Source: CBFFRJ01 sp051486985
GTDB taxonomy: Bacteria > Pseudomonadota > Gammaproteobacteria > Enterobacterales > Enterobacteriaceae
Length of the DNA: 64,000 bases
NCBI RefSeq assembly: GCF_051486985.1
Contig: NZ_JAHVDV010000020.1
Location: 1 to 64,000, forward strand
Direction of reading: 5' to 3'
The notes beneath the pieces were generated by a model that worked only from the letters and a program-made list of their open reading frames with translations, was not told the DNA's origin and searched no databases. This document shows, piece by piece, positions 8,683-17,534 of this stretch (within the stretch, counting starts at the first letter, position 1; each line of letters begins with the position of its first letter). The position numbers were made by a program, and so were the translations under genes.

Positions 8683-10167
8683 TTACGCACCTTTGCCGTC
8701 GCTAAAAATGGCCAGCTCATCCCAGATGGCGTCGATACGCGCCGTTACTTCAGGATCCTTTTTGATAGGGCGACCCCATTCACGCTGGGTTTCGCCGGGC
8801 CATTTGTTGGTGGCATCCAGTCCCATTTTTGAGCCAAGGCCGGAAACCGGCGAAGCAAAATCCAGGTAATCAATCGGCGTATTTTCAACCAGCACCGTAT
8901 CCCTTGCCGGGTCCATACGCGTGGTAATAGCCCAGATCACATCATTCCAGTCGCGGGCGTTGATGTCGTCATCGCATACGATCACAAATTTGGTGTACAT
9001 AAACTGGCGTAAGAATGACCAGACACCCATCATGACGCGTTTTGCATGGCCTGCGTACTGTTTCTTCATGGTTACCACCGCAAGGCGATAGGAACAACCT
9101 TCTGGTGGTAGGTAAAAATCAACAATTTCCGGGAACTGCTTTTGCAGGATCGGCACGAAGACTTCATTTAGCGCAACACCGAGTACAGCCGGCTCATCCG
9201 GCGGGCGACCGGTGTAAGTTGAGTGATAGATAGCGTCTTTACGTTGCGTAATATGCGTAACGGTGAAAACCGGGAAATTGTCGATCTCATTGTAGTAGCC
9301 CGTATGATCGCCATAGGGTCCTTCCGGCGCCATTTCCCCCGGCTCAATATAGCCTTCGAGTATGATTTCCGCACTGGCGGGGACTTCCAGATCATTCGAA
9401 ATGCATTTCACGACTTCGGTCCTGGTTCCACGCAGAAGTCCGGCAAACGCATACTCAGATAGCGTGTCAGGTACTGGCGTTACGGCGCCCAGAATCGTCG
9501 CCGGATCGGCCCCCAGCGCGACAGCAACCGGGAAACGTTCGCCAGGATGGGCCTCACGCCACTCATGGAAATCCAGCGCGCCACCCCGATGGGATAACCA
9601 CCGCATAATGAGCTTATTTTTGCCAATCAGCTGCTGGCGATAAATGCCCAGGTTCTGACGCTCTTTATGCGGCCCCCGCGTAACGGTCAGTCCCCAGGTA
9701 ATCAACGGCGCAGCATCGTCAGGCCAGCACTGCATGATAGGGATGGTTGTCAGGTCGACATCCTCACCCTGCACCACTATTTGCTGGCAAGGTGCACCGC
9801 GCAGCCGCTTGGTCGGCATGTTCAGCACTTGTTTAAACTGAGGGAGCTTATCAAAGAGATCGCGAAAGCCTTTTGGCGGCTCCGGCTCTTTCAGAAAGGC
9901 GAGTAATTTTCCCACATCCCGTAGCGCACTGACCTCTTCCTGCCCCATACCCAGAGCCACACGGCGCGGAGTCCCGAACAGGTTACATAGCACCGGCATG
10001 TTGTACCCTTTCGGGTTTTCAAACAGCAACGCCGGACCACCCGCCCGTAGCGTACGGTCAGCTATTTCCGTTATCTCCAGGTGAGGATCAACCGGCAACG
10101 TAATACGTTTAAGTTCGCCCTGCTGTTCAAGCAGCGTCATAAAATCGCGTAGGTCGTGGTATTTCAT
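8683..10167 (-). CDS. ubiD: 4-hydroxy-3-polyprenylbenzoate decarboxylase UbiD
   Basis: Decarboxylates 4-hydroxy-3-octaprenylbenzoate in aerobic ubiquinone synthesis, using prenylated FMN made by UbiX (not in this window). The 494 residues (E. coli about 497) carry the family pattern EGPYGDHTGYYNEID, with acidic residues of the active site, and the R/E residues around ILEGYIEPGEMAPEG. The gene begins with MKYHDLRDF as in E. coli. It is divergent from rfaH; the 179-base gap holds both promoters, which I could not place exactly. Confidence 0.97.
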   Translation of the reverse strand: MKYHDLRDFMTLLEQQGELKRITLPVDPHLEITEIADRTLRAGGPALLFENPKGYNMPVLCNLFGTPRRVALGMGQEEVSALRDVGKLLAFLKEPEPPKGFRDLFDKLPQFKQVLNMPTKRLRGAPCQQIVVQGEDVDLTTIPIMQCWPDDAAPLITWGLTVTRGPHKERQNLGIYRQQLIGKNKLIMRWLSHRGGALDFHEWREAHPGERFPVAVALGADPATILGAVTPVPDTLSEYAFAGLLRGTRTEVVKCISNDLEVPASAEIILEGYIEPGEMAPEGPYGDHTGYYNEIDNFPVFTVTHITQRKDAIYHSTYTGRPPDEPAVLGVALNEVFVPILQKQFPEIVDFYLPPEGCSYRLAVVTMKKQYAGHAKRVMMGVWSFLRQFMYTKFVIVCDDDINARDWNDVIWAITTRMDPARDTVLVENTPIDYLDFASPVSGLGSKMGLDATNKWPGETQREWGRPIKKDPEVTARIDAIWDELAIFSDGKGA

Positions 10168-10346
10168 GGGGTTTATGCTGGCCTCTTGATAAGCGCTTTA
10201 TTATACGGTGTTCATCTTCACGTTGCTGTAATTTTGTTAAATTGAGGTGAAATTCAACGGTCAGCGAGCGCGAGGCGTATAATCAACTTAGCCTTCCTGG
10301 CACGTATTTGGTATCCTTGCGCTCCGAACTTCCGGAAAAGAACATT

Positions 10347-10835
10347 ATGCAATCCTGGTATCTACTTTACTGCAAACGAGGCCAGCTCCAGCGCGCCCAG
10401 GAACACCTCCAACGCCAGGCGGTTAACTGCCTGACGCCAATGATCGCACTGGAAAAAATCGTTCGCGGTAAACGTACAACGGTGAGCGAACCGCTATTTC
10501 CTAATTACCTTTTCGTGGAGTTCGATCCGGAAATCATCCACACCACCACAATTAATGCCACGCGCGGCGTCAGCCATTTTGTTCGCTTTGGCGCTCACCC
10601 CGCCCTCGTCCCTTCAACGGTCATTCATCAGTTGTCGATTTATAAACCTGAGAATGTAACCGATCCTGAAACACCTTATCCGGGCGATCAGGTGATCATT
10701 ACCGAAGGCGCGCTCGAAGGTTTACAGGCTATTTTTAAAGAGCCGGATGGCGAAGCGCGCTCCATGCTGCTGCTCAACCTGCTGAATAAACAGGTCATGC
10801 AGAGCATTAAAAACACCGACTTTAAGAAAGCCTAA
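10347..10835 (+). CDS. rfaH: Transcription antitermination protein RfaH
   Basis: NusG paralogue recruited to ops elements in long envelope and virulence operons (LPS core, capsule, pili), where it stops Rho termination and helps translation start. It has 162 residues like E. coli: an NGN domain (about 1-100, with WYLLYCKRGQ and PNYLFVEF) and a C-terminal domain that can switch from alpha helices to a KOW beta barrel. The ATG at 10347 matches the E. coli start (MQSWYLLYCK); an in-frame extension upstream is unlikely. The 3' end overlaps the convergent tatD by 14 bases. Confidence 0.96.
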   Translation: MQSWYLLYCKRGQLQRAQEHLQRQAVNCLTPMIALEKIVRGKRTTVSEPLFPNYLFVEFDPEIIHTTTINATRGVSHFVRFGAHPALVPSTVIHQLSIYKPENVTDPETPYPGDQVIITEGALEGLQAIFKEPDGEARSMLLLNLLNKQVMQSIKNTDFKKA

Positions 10836-11607
10836 TACCAAACAGCGTCTGCACATTTTTGTCCAGAATCCTGTCAAGCGACGCCACGTTTTCGCCACGC
10901 AATCCCGCAACGCAGTGAAGAATATGCCCCAGGTGCGCAGGTTCGTTACGTCGTGATTTGGGCTTCGGCGTTAAGTCTCTCGGCAGCAAATACGGCGCGT
11001 CAGTTTCAATAAACAGGCGCTCAGCGGGAATGTGCCGCAGGACATCACGCAGATCCAGGCCACGACGCTCATCGCAAATCCAGCCGGTTATTCCCAGGTA
11101 CATCCCGCGTGCCAGACAATCCTGCGCCTCACTCAGCGTGCCGGTAAAACAGTGCAGCACAGCGCCGGGCAGTTTCTCAAGCCAGGGGTCCAGCAGGGTA
11201 AGAAAGCGGGCATGCGCATCGCGACAGTGCAGGAACACCGGCATAGCAAGCTCGGCGGCCAGTGCCAGTTGTGCGACAAACGCCCTCTCCTGCTCCGCGG
11301 GGGTTGAGAAATTACGGTTAAAATCGAGCCCGCATTCACCAATGGCCACCACTTCAGGCAACGTGGCGAGGGCACGAATTCGGTCTGCCGTCTCTGACGT
11401 CCAGGTGCTGCTGTCATGGGGATGCACGCCAGCGGTAGACCAGCAGTGCGGGTAGTGACGCGCAAACTGTTGTGCCTGCTCGCTTTCATGAAGATTCGTC
11501 CCTGTCAGTAGCATACCGCTCAGCCCTGCGGTCTGCGCACGGGTCACCACTTCATCACGATCGTGGGAAAACTGGGAACTGGTGAGATTAACGCCGATAT
11601 CAAACAT
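10822..11607 (-). CDS. tatD: 3'-5' DNA/RNA exonuclease and metal-dependent hydrolase TatD
   Basis: TIM-barrel metal-dependent hydrolase of the TatD family with reported 3'-5' exonuclease activity; not needed for Tat export despite its place beside tatC. Metal-binding residues can be seen in GVHPHDSS, the Glu in AIGECGLDF, HCRDAH, LHCFTG and the C-terminal ETDAPYLLP. I chose the ATG at 11605-11607 (261 residues) because GGAG lies 6 bases upstream and MFDIGVNL matches E. coli; an ATG four codons earlier is possible. It follows tatC after a hairpin that may reduce read-through. Confidence 0.93.
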   Translation of the reverse strand: MFDIGVNLTSSQFSHDRDEVVTRAQTAGLSGMLLTGTNLHESEQAQQFARHYPHCWSTAGVHPHDSSTWTSETADRIRALATLPEVVAIGECGLDFNRNFSTPAEQERAFVAQLALAAELAMPVFLHCRDAHARFLTLLDPWLEKLPGAVLHCFTGTLSEAQDCLARGMYLGITGWICDERRGLDLRDVLRHIPAERLFIETDAPYLLPRDLTPKPKSRRNEPAHLGHILHCVAGLRGENVASLDRILDKNVQTLFGIRLS

Positions 11608-11619
11608 GCCCTGCTCCAT

Positions 11620-11642
11620 ACAACAACCGCCCTGACGGGCGG
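11620..11642 (-). terminator. Hairpin after tatC
   Basis: On the minus strand CCGCCC (11637-11642) and GGGCGG (11627-11632) form a 6-bp stem with a 4-base loop, then TTGTTGT. The T-run is interrupted, so it is probably a partial terminator or attenuator between tatC and tatD. Confidence 0.5.
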
Positions 11643-11648
11643 CTGGAA

Positions 11649-12410
11649 TTACTCTTCGGTGGTCTGCTCTTCGTCTTCATCGCCGCGACGCCCTTTACCG
11701 GTATAGAAGCGGGCAAAGAAGACACCGACTTCAAACAGACAGTACATCGGGATAGCCAGCAACGTCTGCGAGAATACATCCGGCGGCGTAAGCAGCATAC
11801 CCACCACAAAGGCTCCCACCAGCACATAAGGTCGTTTCTGGCGTAACGATTCTGGGGTGGTAACGCCCATCCAGCACAACAACACGATGGCCACTGGCAC
11901 CTCGAAGGAGACGCCAAAGGCCATGAACAGTGCCATGACGAAGCTGAGATAACTGGCGATATCCGTCGATACCAGTACCCCTTCCGGCGCGGTGTTGGCT
12001 AAAAAACCAAACGCCAGCGGGAAAACCACGAAATAGGCGAAGGCCATACCGATATAGAATAACAGCGAACTCGAAACCAGCAGTGGCACCACCAGTCTGC
12101 GCTCATGGCGATAAAGGGCAGGCGCAATAAATGCCCATACCTGATACAAAATGACCGGCGCGGAAAGGATAAGCGACACCATAAAGGTCAGTTTGATCGG
12201 TGTGAAAAAGGGTGATGCCACATCGGTCGCGATCATTGTCGCGCCTTGCGGCAACTGCTTAATCAGCGGTGCGGAAACCAGATGGTAGATGTCGTTCGCG
12301 AAGTAAACCAGCGCCAGGAAAATCACAAACACCGCAATGATGCAATTTAGCAGGCGCTTACGCAGCTCAATCAGATGTGCGATGAGCGGTTGGGTATCAT
12401 CAACAGCCAT
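11649..12410 (-). CDS. tatC: Sec-independent protein translocase subunit TatC
   Basis: Core receptor of the twin-arginine translocase, which binds the RR signal peptide of folded substrates together with TatB. The 253 residues (E. coli 258) contain six hydrophobic segments. The N-terminal PLIAHLIELRKRLLN is the conserved cytoplasmic segment and FGVSFEVPV holds the key Phe/Glu region. The charged C-terminal tail is EDEEQTTEE. The ATG lies two bases after the tatB stop, so the genes are coupled. Confidence 0.97.
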   Translation of the reverse strand: MAVDDTQPLIAHLIELRKRLLNCIIAVFVIFLALVYFANDIYHLVSAPLIKQLPQGATMIATDVASPFFTPIKLTFMVSLILSAPVILYQVWAFIAPALYRHERRLVVPLLVSSSLLFYIGMAFAYFVVFPLAFGFLANTAPEGVLVSTDIASYLSFVMALFMAFGVSFEVPVAIVLLCWMGVTTPESLRQKRPYVLVGAFVVGMLLTPPDVFSQTLLAIPMYCLFEVGVFFARFYTGKGRRGDEDEEQTTEE

Positions 12411-12412
12411 GT

Positions 12413-12928
12413 TCAGGACTTATCACTTAAAGGAGGGGGTGTTTCGGAAACCGGTCTGGCTTCCGCTGTCGGAGTTTCTGTCTTTTTCACGTCAGAGGCG
12501 TCAGGCGCTTGTTGCGGCGCACTGGCCTGGTTTTCCGCCGTGGAAGGCGTTACGCCTTCATGTTGCTCTTCATTGCCCTTCACGACCGGATTATGGATGG
12601 TATGGGCCTCATCACTCGCTTTTTCCGGATCGTTGGCAATATAAGAACGTTTCATTGACTCTGCGGCCTGGCGCAACTCATCCATTGAGGCTTTGAGTTC
12701 CGGCGTCAGGTTCTCAAGGCTGGCCTTTTCGACCTTCTTCAGGCTGTCCTGAAATTCCTGCATTTTAAGCTCCTGCGCCAGCTCGTTTTGTACCGTAGTC
12801 GCAAGAGAACGCAGGGCCCGGACCCAGCCTGCTACCGTGCGCACCGCAACAGGTAAACGTTGCGGGCCCAGCACTACAAGGCCGATCACGAAGACTAATA
12901 AAAGCTCGCCGAAACCAATATCAAACAC
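12413..12928 (-). CDS. tatB: Sec-independent protein translocase subunit TatB
   Basis: Partner of TatC in the signal-peptide receptor complex. It has 171 residues as in E. coli: a single N-terminal membrane helix (MFDIGFGELLLVFVIGLVVL), the hinge GPQRLP, an amphipathic helix (about 25-60), a long charged helix and a low-complexity, Pro/Thr/Glu-rich tail from about 120. The N-terminal Glu8 typical of TatB is present. It sits three bases after tatA and two before tatC in one operon. Confidence 0.97.
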   Translation of the reverse strand: MFDIGFGELLLVFVIGLVVLGPQRLPVAVRTVAGWVRALRSLATTVQNELAQELKMQEFQDSLKKVEKASLENLTPELKASMDELRQAAESMKRSYIANDPEKASDEAHTIHNPVVKGNEEQHEGVTPSTAENQASAPQQAPDASDVKKTETPTAEARPVSETPPPLSDKS

Positions 12929-12931
12929 GGA

Positions 12932-13186
12932 TTACACCTGCTCTTTGTCGTGACGCTTTTCGTCTTTTTTTACTTCATCTTGCTTATCAGCAAGGGAGTT
13001 CGCCGTAAAATCCGCATCCTGCGCAGATTTTTCTTTATCCTGCTTGTCATCATCGCTCATGGCTTTCTTAAAGCCTTTAATCGAGGCCCCCAGATCGGAC
13101 CCGATAGAGCCTAGCTTTTTTGTTCCAAACAGCAGCACAACAATAACGGCTATGATGACTAAATTCCAAACACTGATACCACCCAT
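12932..13186 (-). CDS. tatA: Sec-independent protein translocase subunit TatA
   Basis: Pore-forming component that oligomerises at the TatBC complex to pass folded proteins across the inner membrane. The 84 residues (E. coli 89) show one membrane helix (about 4-20), the FGTKKLGSIGSDLG hinge and amphipathic helix, and a charged tail ending RHDKEQV. It is first in tatABC and starts 68 bases after ubiB. Confidence 0.97.
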   Translation of the reverse strand: MGGISVWNLVIIAVIVVLLFGTKKLGSIGSDLGASIKGFKKAMSDDDKQDKEKSAQDADFTANSLADKQDEVKKDEKRHDKEQV

Positions 13187-13253
13187 AACGTTCCTCAGTA
13201 AGCGATGATGATAAAGCGAGGCCTCAAACGGGCCTCCGGGATCGATACGTCAC

Positions 13254-14894
13254 TCAGCGCGTTTTACGCCAGCCAATTAACCAGGCTATCACCCCGGCGG
13301 CCATTAACCAGCAGGGCTCAAACCCCCATTCCGGCCGGGTAATCAGTAATAATGTGCCACTGAGCAGCAACGTCGCGCCAACACCAAATAAATAGCGGGA
13401 TTGCCCCTGACGCACACGATTTGTCTGCAATTCAGACGCGATTCTATCAACACTTATCTGTAGTTGCTTGCCGTGGCGCAAACTGTTGTAAATCAGTTCA
13501 GGAAGTTCTGGCATTTTTTCTATCCAGAACGGTCCTTTTTCTTTCACCGCCCTGACCAGAGCCGGAAGCCCTACCTGATCCTTGATCCAGGTTTCGAGGA
13601 AGGGTTTCGCGGTTTTCCACAAATCGAGCTGCGGATAAAGCTGACGCCCTACCCCTTCAACATACAGCAGGGTTTTCTGTAACAGCACCAGTTGCGGCTG
13701 CACTTCCATATTAAAGCGACGTGCGGTATTAAAAAGATTCAACAACACATGGCCGAAGGAGATTTCCGCCAGCGGTTTTTCAAAAATTGGCTCACAGACG
13801 GTACGAATCGCAAATTCAAACTCTTCGACATTGGTGTCCGGCGGCACCCAGCCTGAATCGACATGTAACTCAGCCACTTTGCGATAATCGCGGTTGAAGA
13901 AGGCGATGAAGTTCTCCGCCAGATAGCGCTTATCTTCTTTGTTCAGCGACCCGACGATACCGCAATCAATACCGATGTATTGCGGATCTTCAGGATGTTC
14001 GAAGCTGACGAAGATATTGCCAGGGTGCATATCCGCATGGAAGAAACTGTCCCGGAACACCTGAGTGAAAAAGACCTGCACCCCGCGCTCGGCCAGCAGT
14101 TTCATGTTGGTGCCGTTTTTCTCAAGCGTCGCCACGTCTGAAACCGGGATGCCATAAATACGCTCCATCACCATCATATTCTGGCTGCAATAGTCGGAAT
14201 AGACTTCAGGAACGTAGAGCATCTGGCTGTCTTCAAAGTTGCGCCGCAACTGAATGGCGTTCGCCGATTCACGCAGTAAATCCAGCTCGTCGATCAGTGT
14301 CTTTTCGTACTCGCGAACCACTTCCTGCGGGCGCAGGCGACGTCCGTCAGGCAGCAGACGCGGCACCCAACCCGCCAGCCGATAGATAAGCTTTAAGTCG
14401 GCTCTGATGATGGGCAGAATGTCCGGACGGATGACCTTGATAACGACCTCTTTACCGTTCTCTTTCAGTCGCGCAGTGTGAACCTGGGCGATAGAAGCCG
14501 ACGCTAAGGGCTCTATCTGGAAATCATCAAACCAGACTTCAACCGGCTGATCGCCCATGGCTTTTTCAATCTGTTTTTTCGCAAGATGCCCGTCAAAAGG
14601 CGCGACTTTGTCCTGTAACATCGCCAGCTGATCGGCAATCAGCGGCGGAAAGAGGTCACGTCGTGTGGAGAGCATCTGGCCAAACTTAATCCAGACCGGC
14701 CCCAGTTCCTGCAAGGCGAGACGCAGGCGTTCGCCCAGTTGCTTGTCTTTGTGTCGGTTGGGCATCCAGAATAACGTTCTCCGCCACAGGCGCAGCGGAA
14801 TGGTGATACGCATTCTGGGGATGAGTTCATCAAGGCCGTAACTCAAAAAAGTCTGGATGATGAAATAGAGGCGCCGAATTTCTCCTGGCGTCAT
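13254..14894 (-). CDS. ubiB: Ubiquinone biosynthesis regulatory protein kinase-like UbiB
   Basis: Atypical kinase/ATPase of the ADCK (ABC1) family needed for aerobic ubiquinone synthesis; it acts at the membrane with the UbiJ/UbiK-organised complex. It has 546 residues, the E. coli length. The family motifs are visible: ASASIAQVH (A-rich nucleotide loop, about 124-132), the lysine in EVVIKVIRP, HADMHPGNIF in the catalytic loop and GIDCGIVG as the DFG-like site. Two C-terminal hydrophobic segments (about 500-545) anchor it. Its ATG overlaps the ubiJ stop (ATGA). Confidence 0.97.
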   Translation of the reverse strand: MTPGEIRRLYFIIQTFLSYGLDELIPRMRITIPLRLWRRTLFWMPNRHKDKQLGERLRLALQELGPVWIKFGQMLSTRRDLFPPLIADQLAMLQDKVAPFDGHLAKKQIEKAMGDQPVEVWFDDFQIEPLASASIAQVHTARLKENGKEVVIKVIRPDILPIIRADLKLIYRLAGWVPRLLPDGRRLRPQEVVREYEKTLIDELDLLRESANAIQLRRNFEDSQMLYVPEVYSDYCSQNMMVMERIYGIPVSDVATLEKNGTNMKLLAERGVQVFFTQVFRDSFFHADMHPGNIFVSFEHPEDPQYIGIDCGIVGSLNKEDKRYLAENFIAFFNRDYRKVAELHVDSGWVPPDTNVEEFEFAIRTVCEPIFEKPLAEISFGHVLLNLFNTARRFNMEVQPQLVLLQKTLLYVEGVGRQLYPQLDLWKTAKPFLETWIKDQVGLPALVRAVKEKGPFWIEKMPELPELIYNSLRHGKQLQISVDRIASELQTNRVRQGQSRYLFGVGATLLLSGTLLLITRPEWGFEPCWLMAAGVIAWLIGWRKTR

Positions 14895-15496
14895 TTGCCC
14901 TCCAGTTTATCCATTCGTTTGATTAGGTTGTCTGCCGCACGTTCTGCGGCGGCGGTTTCTTCGACAAACCAGGCCACTTCGAGCGCCCCTGGCGCCAGAC
15001 GCCACTCCTCGGTCAGCACTTCCGCCACATAATGCTGTTGGCGTTTAAAACCATGCTGAATCATGTTCGAGCCTGCGCGCAGCGTTTTTCCGATGCCTTC
15101 TGCCGCCACATCACCCATGTAAGGTGCCAGCAACTCGGCCACGTCAAACTCTGCTAAATCCATCAGCGCGACCAGGTTCTGAACCACCTGAATGTCACCC
15201 CGTACCTCAAGGTCCTGGGAGCGTATCAGCGCGGTCAGTTGCTGCCGGTCACGCAGTGTCGGCAAGACCCGCAGGTGGGTTATCACCGTGCAATCTGCCT
15301 CACCTTCCCATGCACCTAACACGTCAACCTGCCGCTCGCTAAAAGCCAGCACCAGCGGGGAGGAGAACTCTTTAAGCTCAACGCGCAACACTTTACCGTG
15401 TAACCGCTGCCGGGCCGGTTTCAGGGCCTTTTCACGATAAATTACGGTATTGAACACCCGTTCAATACCGGCATTCACCAGGGATTTAAAGGGCAT
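14891..15496 (-). CDS. ubiJ: Ubiquinone biosynthesis accessory factor UbiJ
   Basis: SCP2-domain lipid-binding protein that holds hydrophobic intermediates for the Ubi enzyme complex, together with UbiK. It has 201 residues as in E. coli. The N-terminal SCP2 fold spans about 15-115 and a charged helical C terminus (about 160-201) probably mediates the UbiK contact. In E. coli a small RNA, EsrE, has been reported from the 3' part of this gene; I cannot show it here from sequence. It overlaps ubiB by four bases and starts 11 bases after ubiE. Confidence 0.95.
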   Translation of the reverse strand: MPFKSLVNAGIERVFNTVIYREKALKPARQRLHGKVLRVELKEFSSPLVLAFSERQVDVLGAWEGEADCTVITHLRVLPTLRDRQQLTALIRSQDLEVRGDIQVVQNLVALMDLAEFDVAELLAPYMGDVAAEGIGKTLRAGSNMIQHGFKRQQHYVAEVLTEEWRLAPGALEVAWFVEETAAAERAADNLIKRMDKLEGK

Positions 15497-15507
15497 ATAA
15501 ACTCCTG

Positions 15508-16263
15508 TCAGAACTTATAGCCACGATGCAACGCAACCACACCTGCCGTCAGGTTGTAATAATCCACGTTTTCAAACCCGGCACCCTGCATCATTGCTTT
15601 AAGGGTTTCCTGATCCGGATGCATACGAATAGACTCAGCCAGATAGCGATAGCTGTCAGCATCGCTGGCAACCAGTTGACCAATACGCGGCAGCACATGG
15701 AACGAGTAGGCGTCGTACACTTTACTCAGCGGTTCGATGACAGGTTTGGAGAACTCCAGCACTAATAACCGACCACCCGGCTTCAGTACGCGGTACATCG
15801 ACTTCAGCGCTTTCTCTTTTTCGGTGACGTTACGCAGGCCGAACGAGATGGTGATGCAATCAAAGGTGTTATCCGGGAAAGGCAGCGCTTCCGCATTTGC
15901 CTGTACATACTCCACGTTGCCGATGATGCCAATGTTGCGCAGCTTTTCACGCCCCATCTTGAGCATAGAGTCGTTGATGTCCGCCAGCACGACCTGACCG
16001 GTTTCACCCACCAGACGGGAGAATTTCGCCGTTAAATCACCGGTGCCTCCCGCCAGATCGAGTACCTTTTGCCCGCGACGTACGCCGCTGCAATCGATGG
16101 TGAAGCGCTTCCATAAGCGATGAATGCCCATGGACATCAAATCATTCATCACATCATATTTTGAGGCGACCGAGTGGAACACGTGCGCCACCATATCAGC
16201 CTTCTGATCTTTGGCGACGGTCTGAAAACCAAAATGCGTCGTCTCGTTTGAATCTTCCGCCAT
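15508..16263 (-). CDS. ubiE: Ubiquinone/menaquinone biosynthesis C-methyltransferase UbiE
   Basis: SAM-dependent methyltransferase that methylates the ring carbon of demethylmenaquinone and of the ubiquinone precursor (DDMQH2). It has 251 residues like E. coli. Motif I is VLDLAGGTGDLT (about 68-79); the family signatures YDVMNDLMSMGIHRLWK and RVLKPGGRLLVLEFSKP are present. It is first of ubiE-ubiJ-ubiB, which leads toward tatABC. In E. coli rmuC lies directly upstream; here udp does. Confidence 0.97.
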   Translation of the reverse strand: MAEDSNETTHFGFQTVAKDQKADMVAHVFHSVASKYDVMNDLMSMGIHRLWKRFTIDCSGVRRGQKVLDLAGGTGDLTAKFSRLVGETGQVVLADINDSMLKMGREKLRNIGIIGNVEYVQANAEALPFPDNTFDCITISFGLRNVTEKEKALKSMYRVLKPGGRLLVLEFSKPVIEPLSKVYDAYSFHVLPRIGQLVASDADSYRYLAESIRMHPDQETLKAMMQGAGFENVDYYNLTAGVVALHRGYKF

Positions 16264-16467
16264 CTTAGTGCCTGCTATTAAAGAAAATGTTCGTGAAGTG
16301 TAACAGATTGGGCGAGATTGCCCTACGTTTCAACCTTAGCGTGATGTGCCGGTATACGGAGGAAATGAGAGCAATAAAGAATTAATGCGTTGTCTTTATT
16401 ATGAACGGCGAAGGTAATATCTTCACGGCGGGTACGTAAGTTCCAGATTTATCCCGACCGCATAAAA

Positions 16468-16496
16468 CAAAAAGGCCGGTCAAGCCGGCCTTTTAC
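16468..16496 (-). terminator. Terminator of udp
   Basis: A 9-bp stem AAAGGCCGG (16471-16479) and CCGGCCTTT (16485-16493) with a 5-base loop. On the minus strand it is followed by TTTTTGTTTT, so it ends transcripts leaving udp toward ubiE. The remaining sequence between 16264 and 16467 has no open reading frame I can support. Confidence 0.85.
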
Positions 16497-16510
16497 ACTC
16501 AGAAACAGAA

Positions 16511-17272
16511 TCAGACGAGACGGCGTGCCGCTTCGACGACAATTTTTACCGCATGACTTTCGGTCTGCTTCATGGTCTCCGCGTTCGGAATTTCCTGCTG
16601 GGTACGGTTAACGATAACGCCAGCGACCATACCTGCACGCAACCCCTGACTTGAACACATGGTCAGCAGCGTGGCGGATTCCATTTCGTAGTTCATCACG
16701 CCCATTGACTGCCACTCTTCCATGGAGCCTTTGTAGCGGTTAACCACGCGGCCAGAGAAGGTGTCATAACGTTCCTGGCCCGGATAGAAGGTATCAGATG
16801 ACGCGGTAACACCAATATGCGTAGTGGCGCCAATCTCCTTCGCCGCAGCGACCAGCGCGGTGGTGCAATCGAAATCAGCTACTGCCGGATATTCCATCGG
16901 CGCGAAGTGCAGGCTGGCACCGTCAAGACGCACCGATGCAGTGGTCACCAGAACGTCACCCACGTTGATATGCGGCTGAATGGCACCAGTAGTGCCCACA
17001 CGCAGGAAGGTGCGGATACCGAGCTGAGCCAACTCTTCAACAGCGATAGAGGTAGACGGGCCGCCGATACCGGTTGAGCAGACGATAACGGCTTTACCAT
17101 CAAGTTCAGCACGCCAGGAGGTGAATTCACGGTGAGATGCCAGCTTAACCGGCTTATCCATCAGCGCGGCGATCTTTTCCACACGCTCCGGATCGCCAGG
17201 GACGATAGCCAGGGTAGCCCCTTGTAAATCATTTTTAGTGAGGCCGAGATGAAAAACATCAGACTTGGACAT
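16511..17272 (-). CDS. udp: Uridine phosphorylase Udp
   Basis: Splits uridine with phosphate into uracil and ribose 1-phosphate in pyrimidine salvage. It has 253 residues from MSKSDVFHLG, identical in length to E. coli; the start at 17272 is preceded by AGAGGAG and an in-frame upstream extension is rejected. Motifs include the phosphate loop VPGDPERV, STGIGGPS and the specificity region SSDTFYPGQERYDT with EMESATLLTM. Upstream are two CRP-like sites arranged as in the CytR/CRP-controlled E. coli promoter. Confidence 0.98.
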   Translation of the reverse strand: MSKSDVFHLGLTKNDLQGATLAIVPGDPERVEKIAALMDKPVKLASHREFTSWRAELDGKAVIVCSTGIGGPSTSIAVEELAQLGIRTFLRVGTTGAIQPHINVGDVLVTTASVRLDGASLHFAPMEYPAVADFDCTTALVAAAKEIGATTHIGVTASSDTFYPGQERYDTFSGRVVNRYKGSMEEWQSMGVMNYEMESATLLTMCSSQGLRAGMVAGVIVNRTQQEIPNAETMKQTESHAVKIVVEAARRLV

Positions 17273-17310
17273 AAAGACTCCTCTGTGGTCAGGTTTAGTC
17301 AGGAGAAGCA

Positions 17311-17415
17311 AAAAGGTACTTTACAGAAGAGAAGCGCACAATTTCGTGACTGAGATCGCCATGAAGAAAATTGTTTGCATAACATTTCCATAAAATAGTG
17401 ACTTGCATCACATTA
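17311..17415 (-). promoter_or_regulatory. udp promoter with two CRP-like sites
   Basis: Two CRP half-site pairs are visible: CGTGA-N6-TCGCC at 17345-17360 and AGTGA-N6-TCACA at 17397-17412. Their centres are 52 bases apart, matching the -41.5 and -93.5 arrangement I recall for E. coli udp, where CytR binds between them. A -10 of TAAAGT (17318-17323, minus strand) fits a start near 17311. Confidence 0.7.
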
Positions 17416-17534
17416 ATATACTCATCCATACCACTCTGTTCCAAAGATAGCCTTTTTCTCACAGGAAGGTTTGCACATGAGCGGACTATAGTTACTTAAG
17501 CGCTATTAGCTTAATAAAAGGTATGGAGAAAGCC

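Noticed and set aside
16264..16467. Possible remnant of rmuC between ubiE and udp
   Set aside because: I translated the minus strand here and found only short frames with stops and no resemblance to RmuC that I could support.
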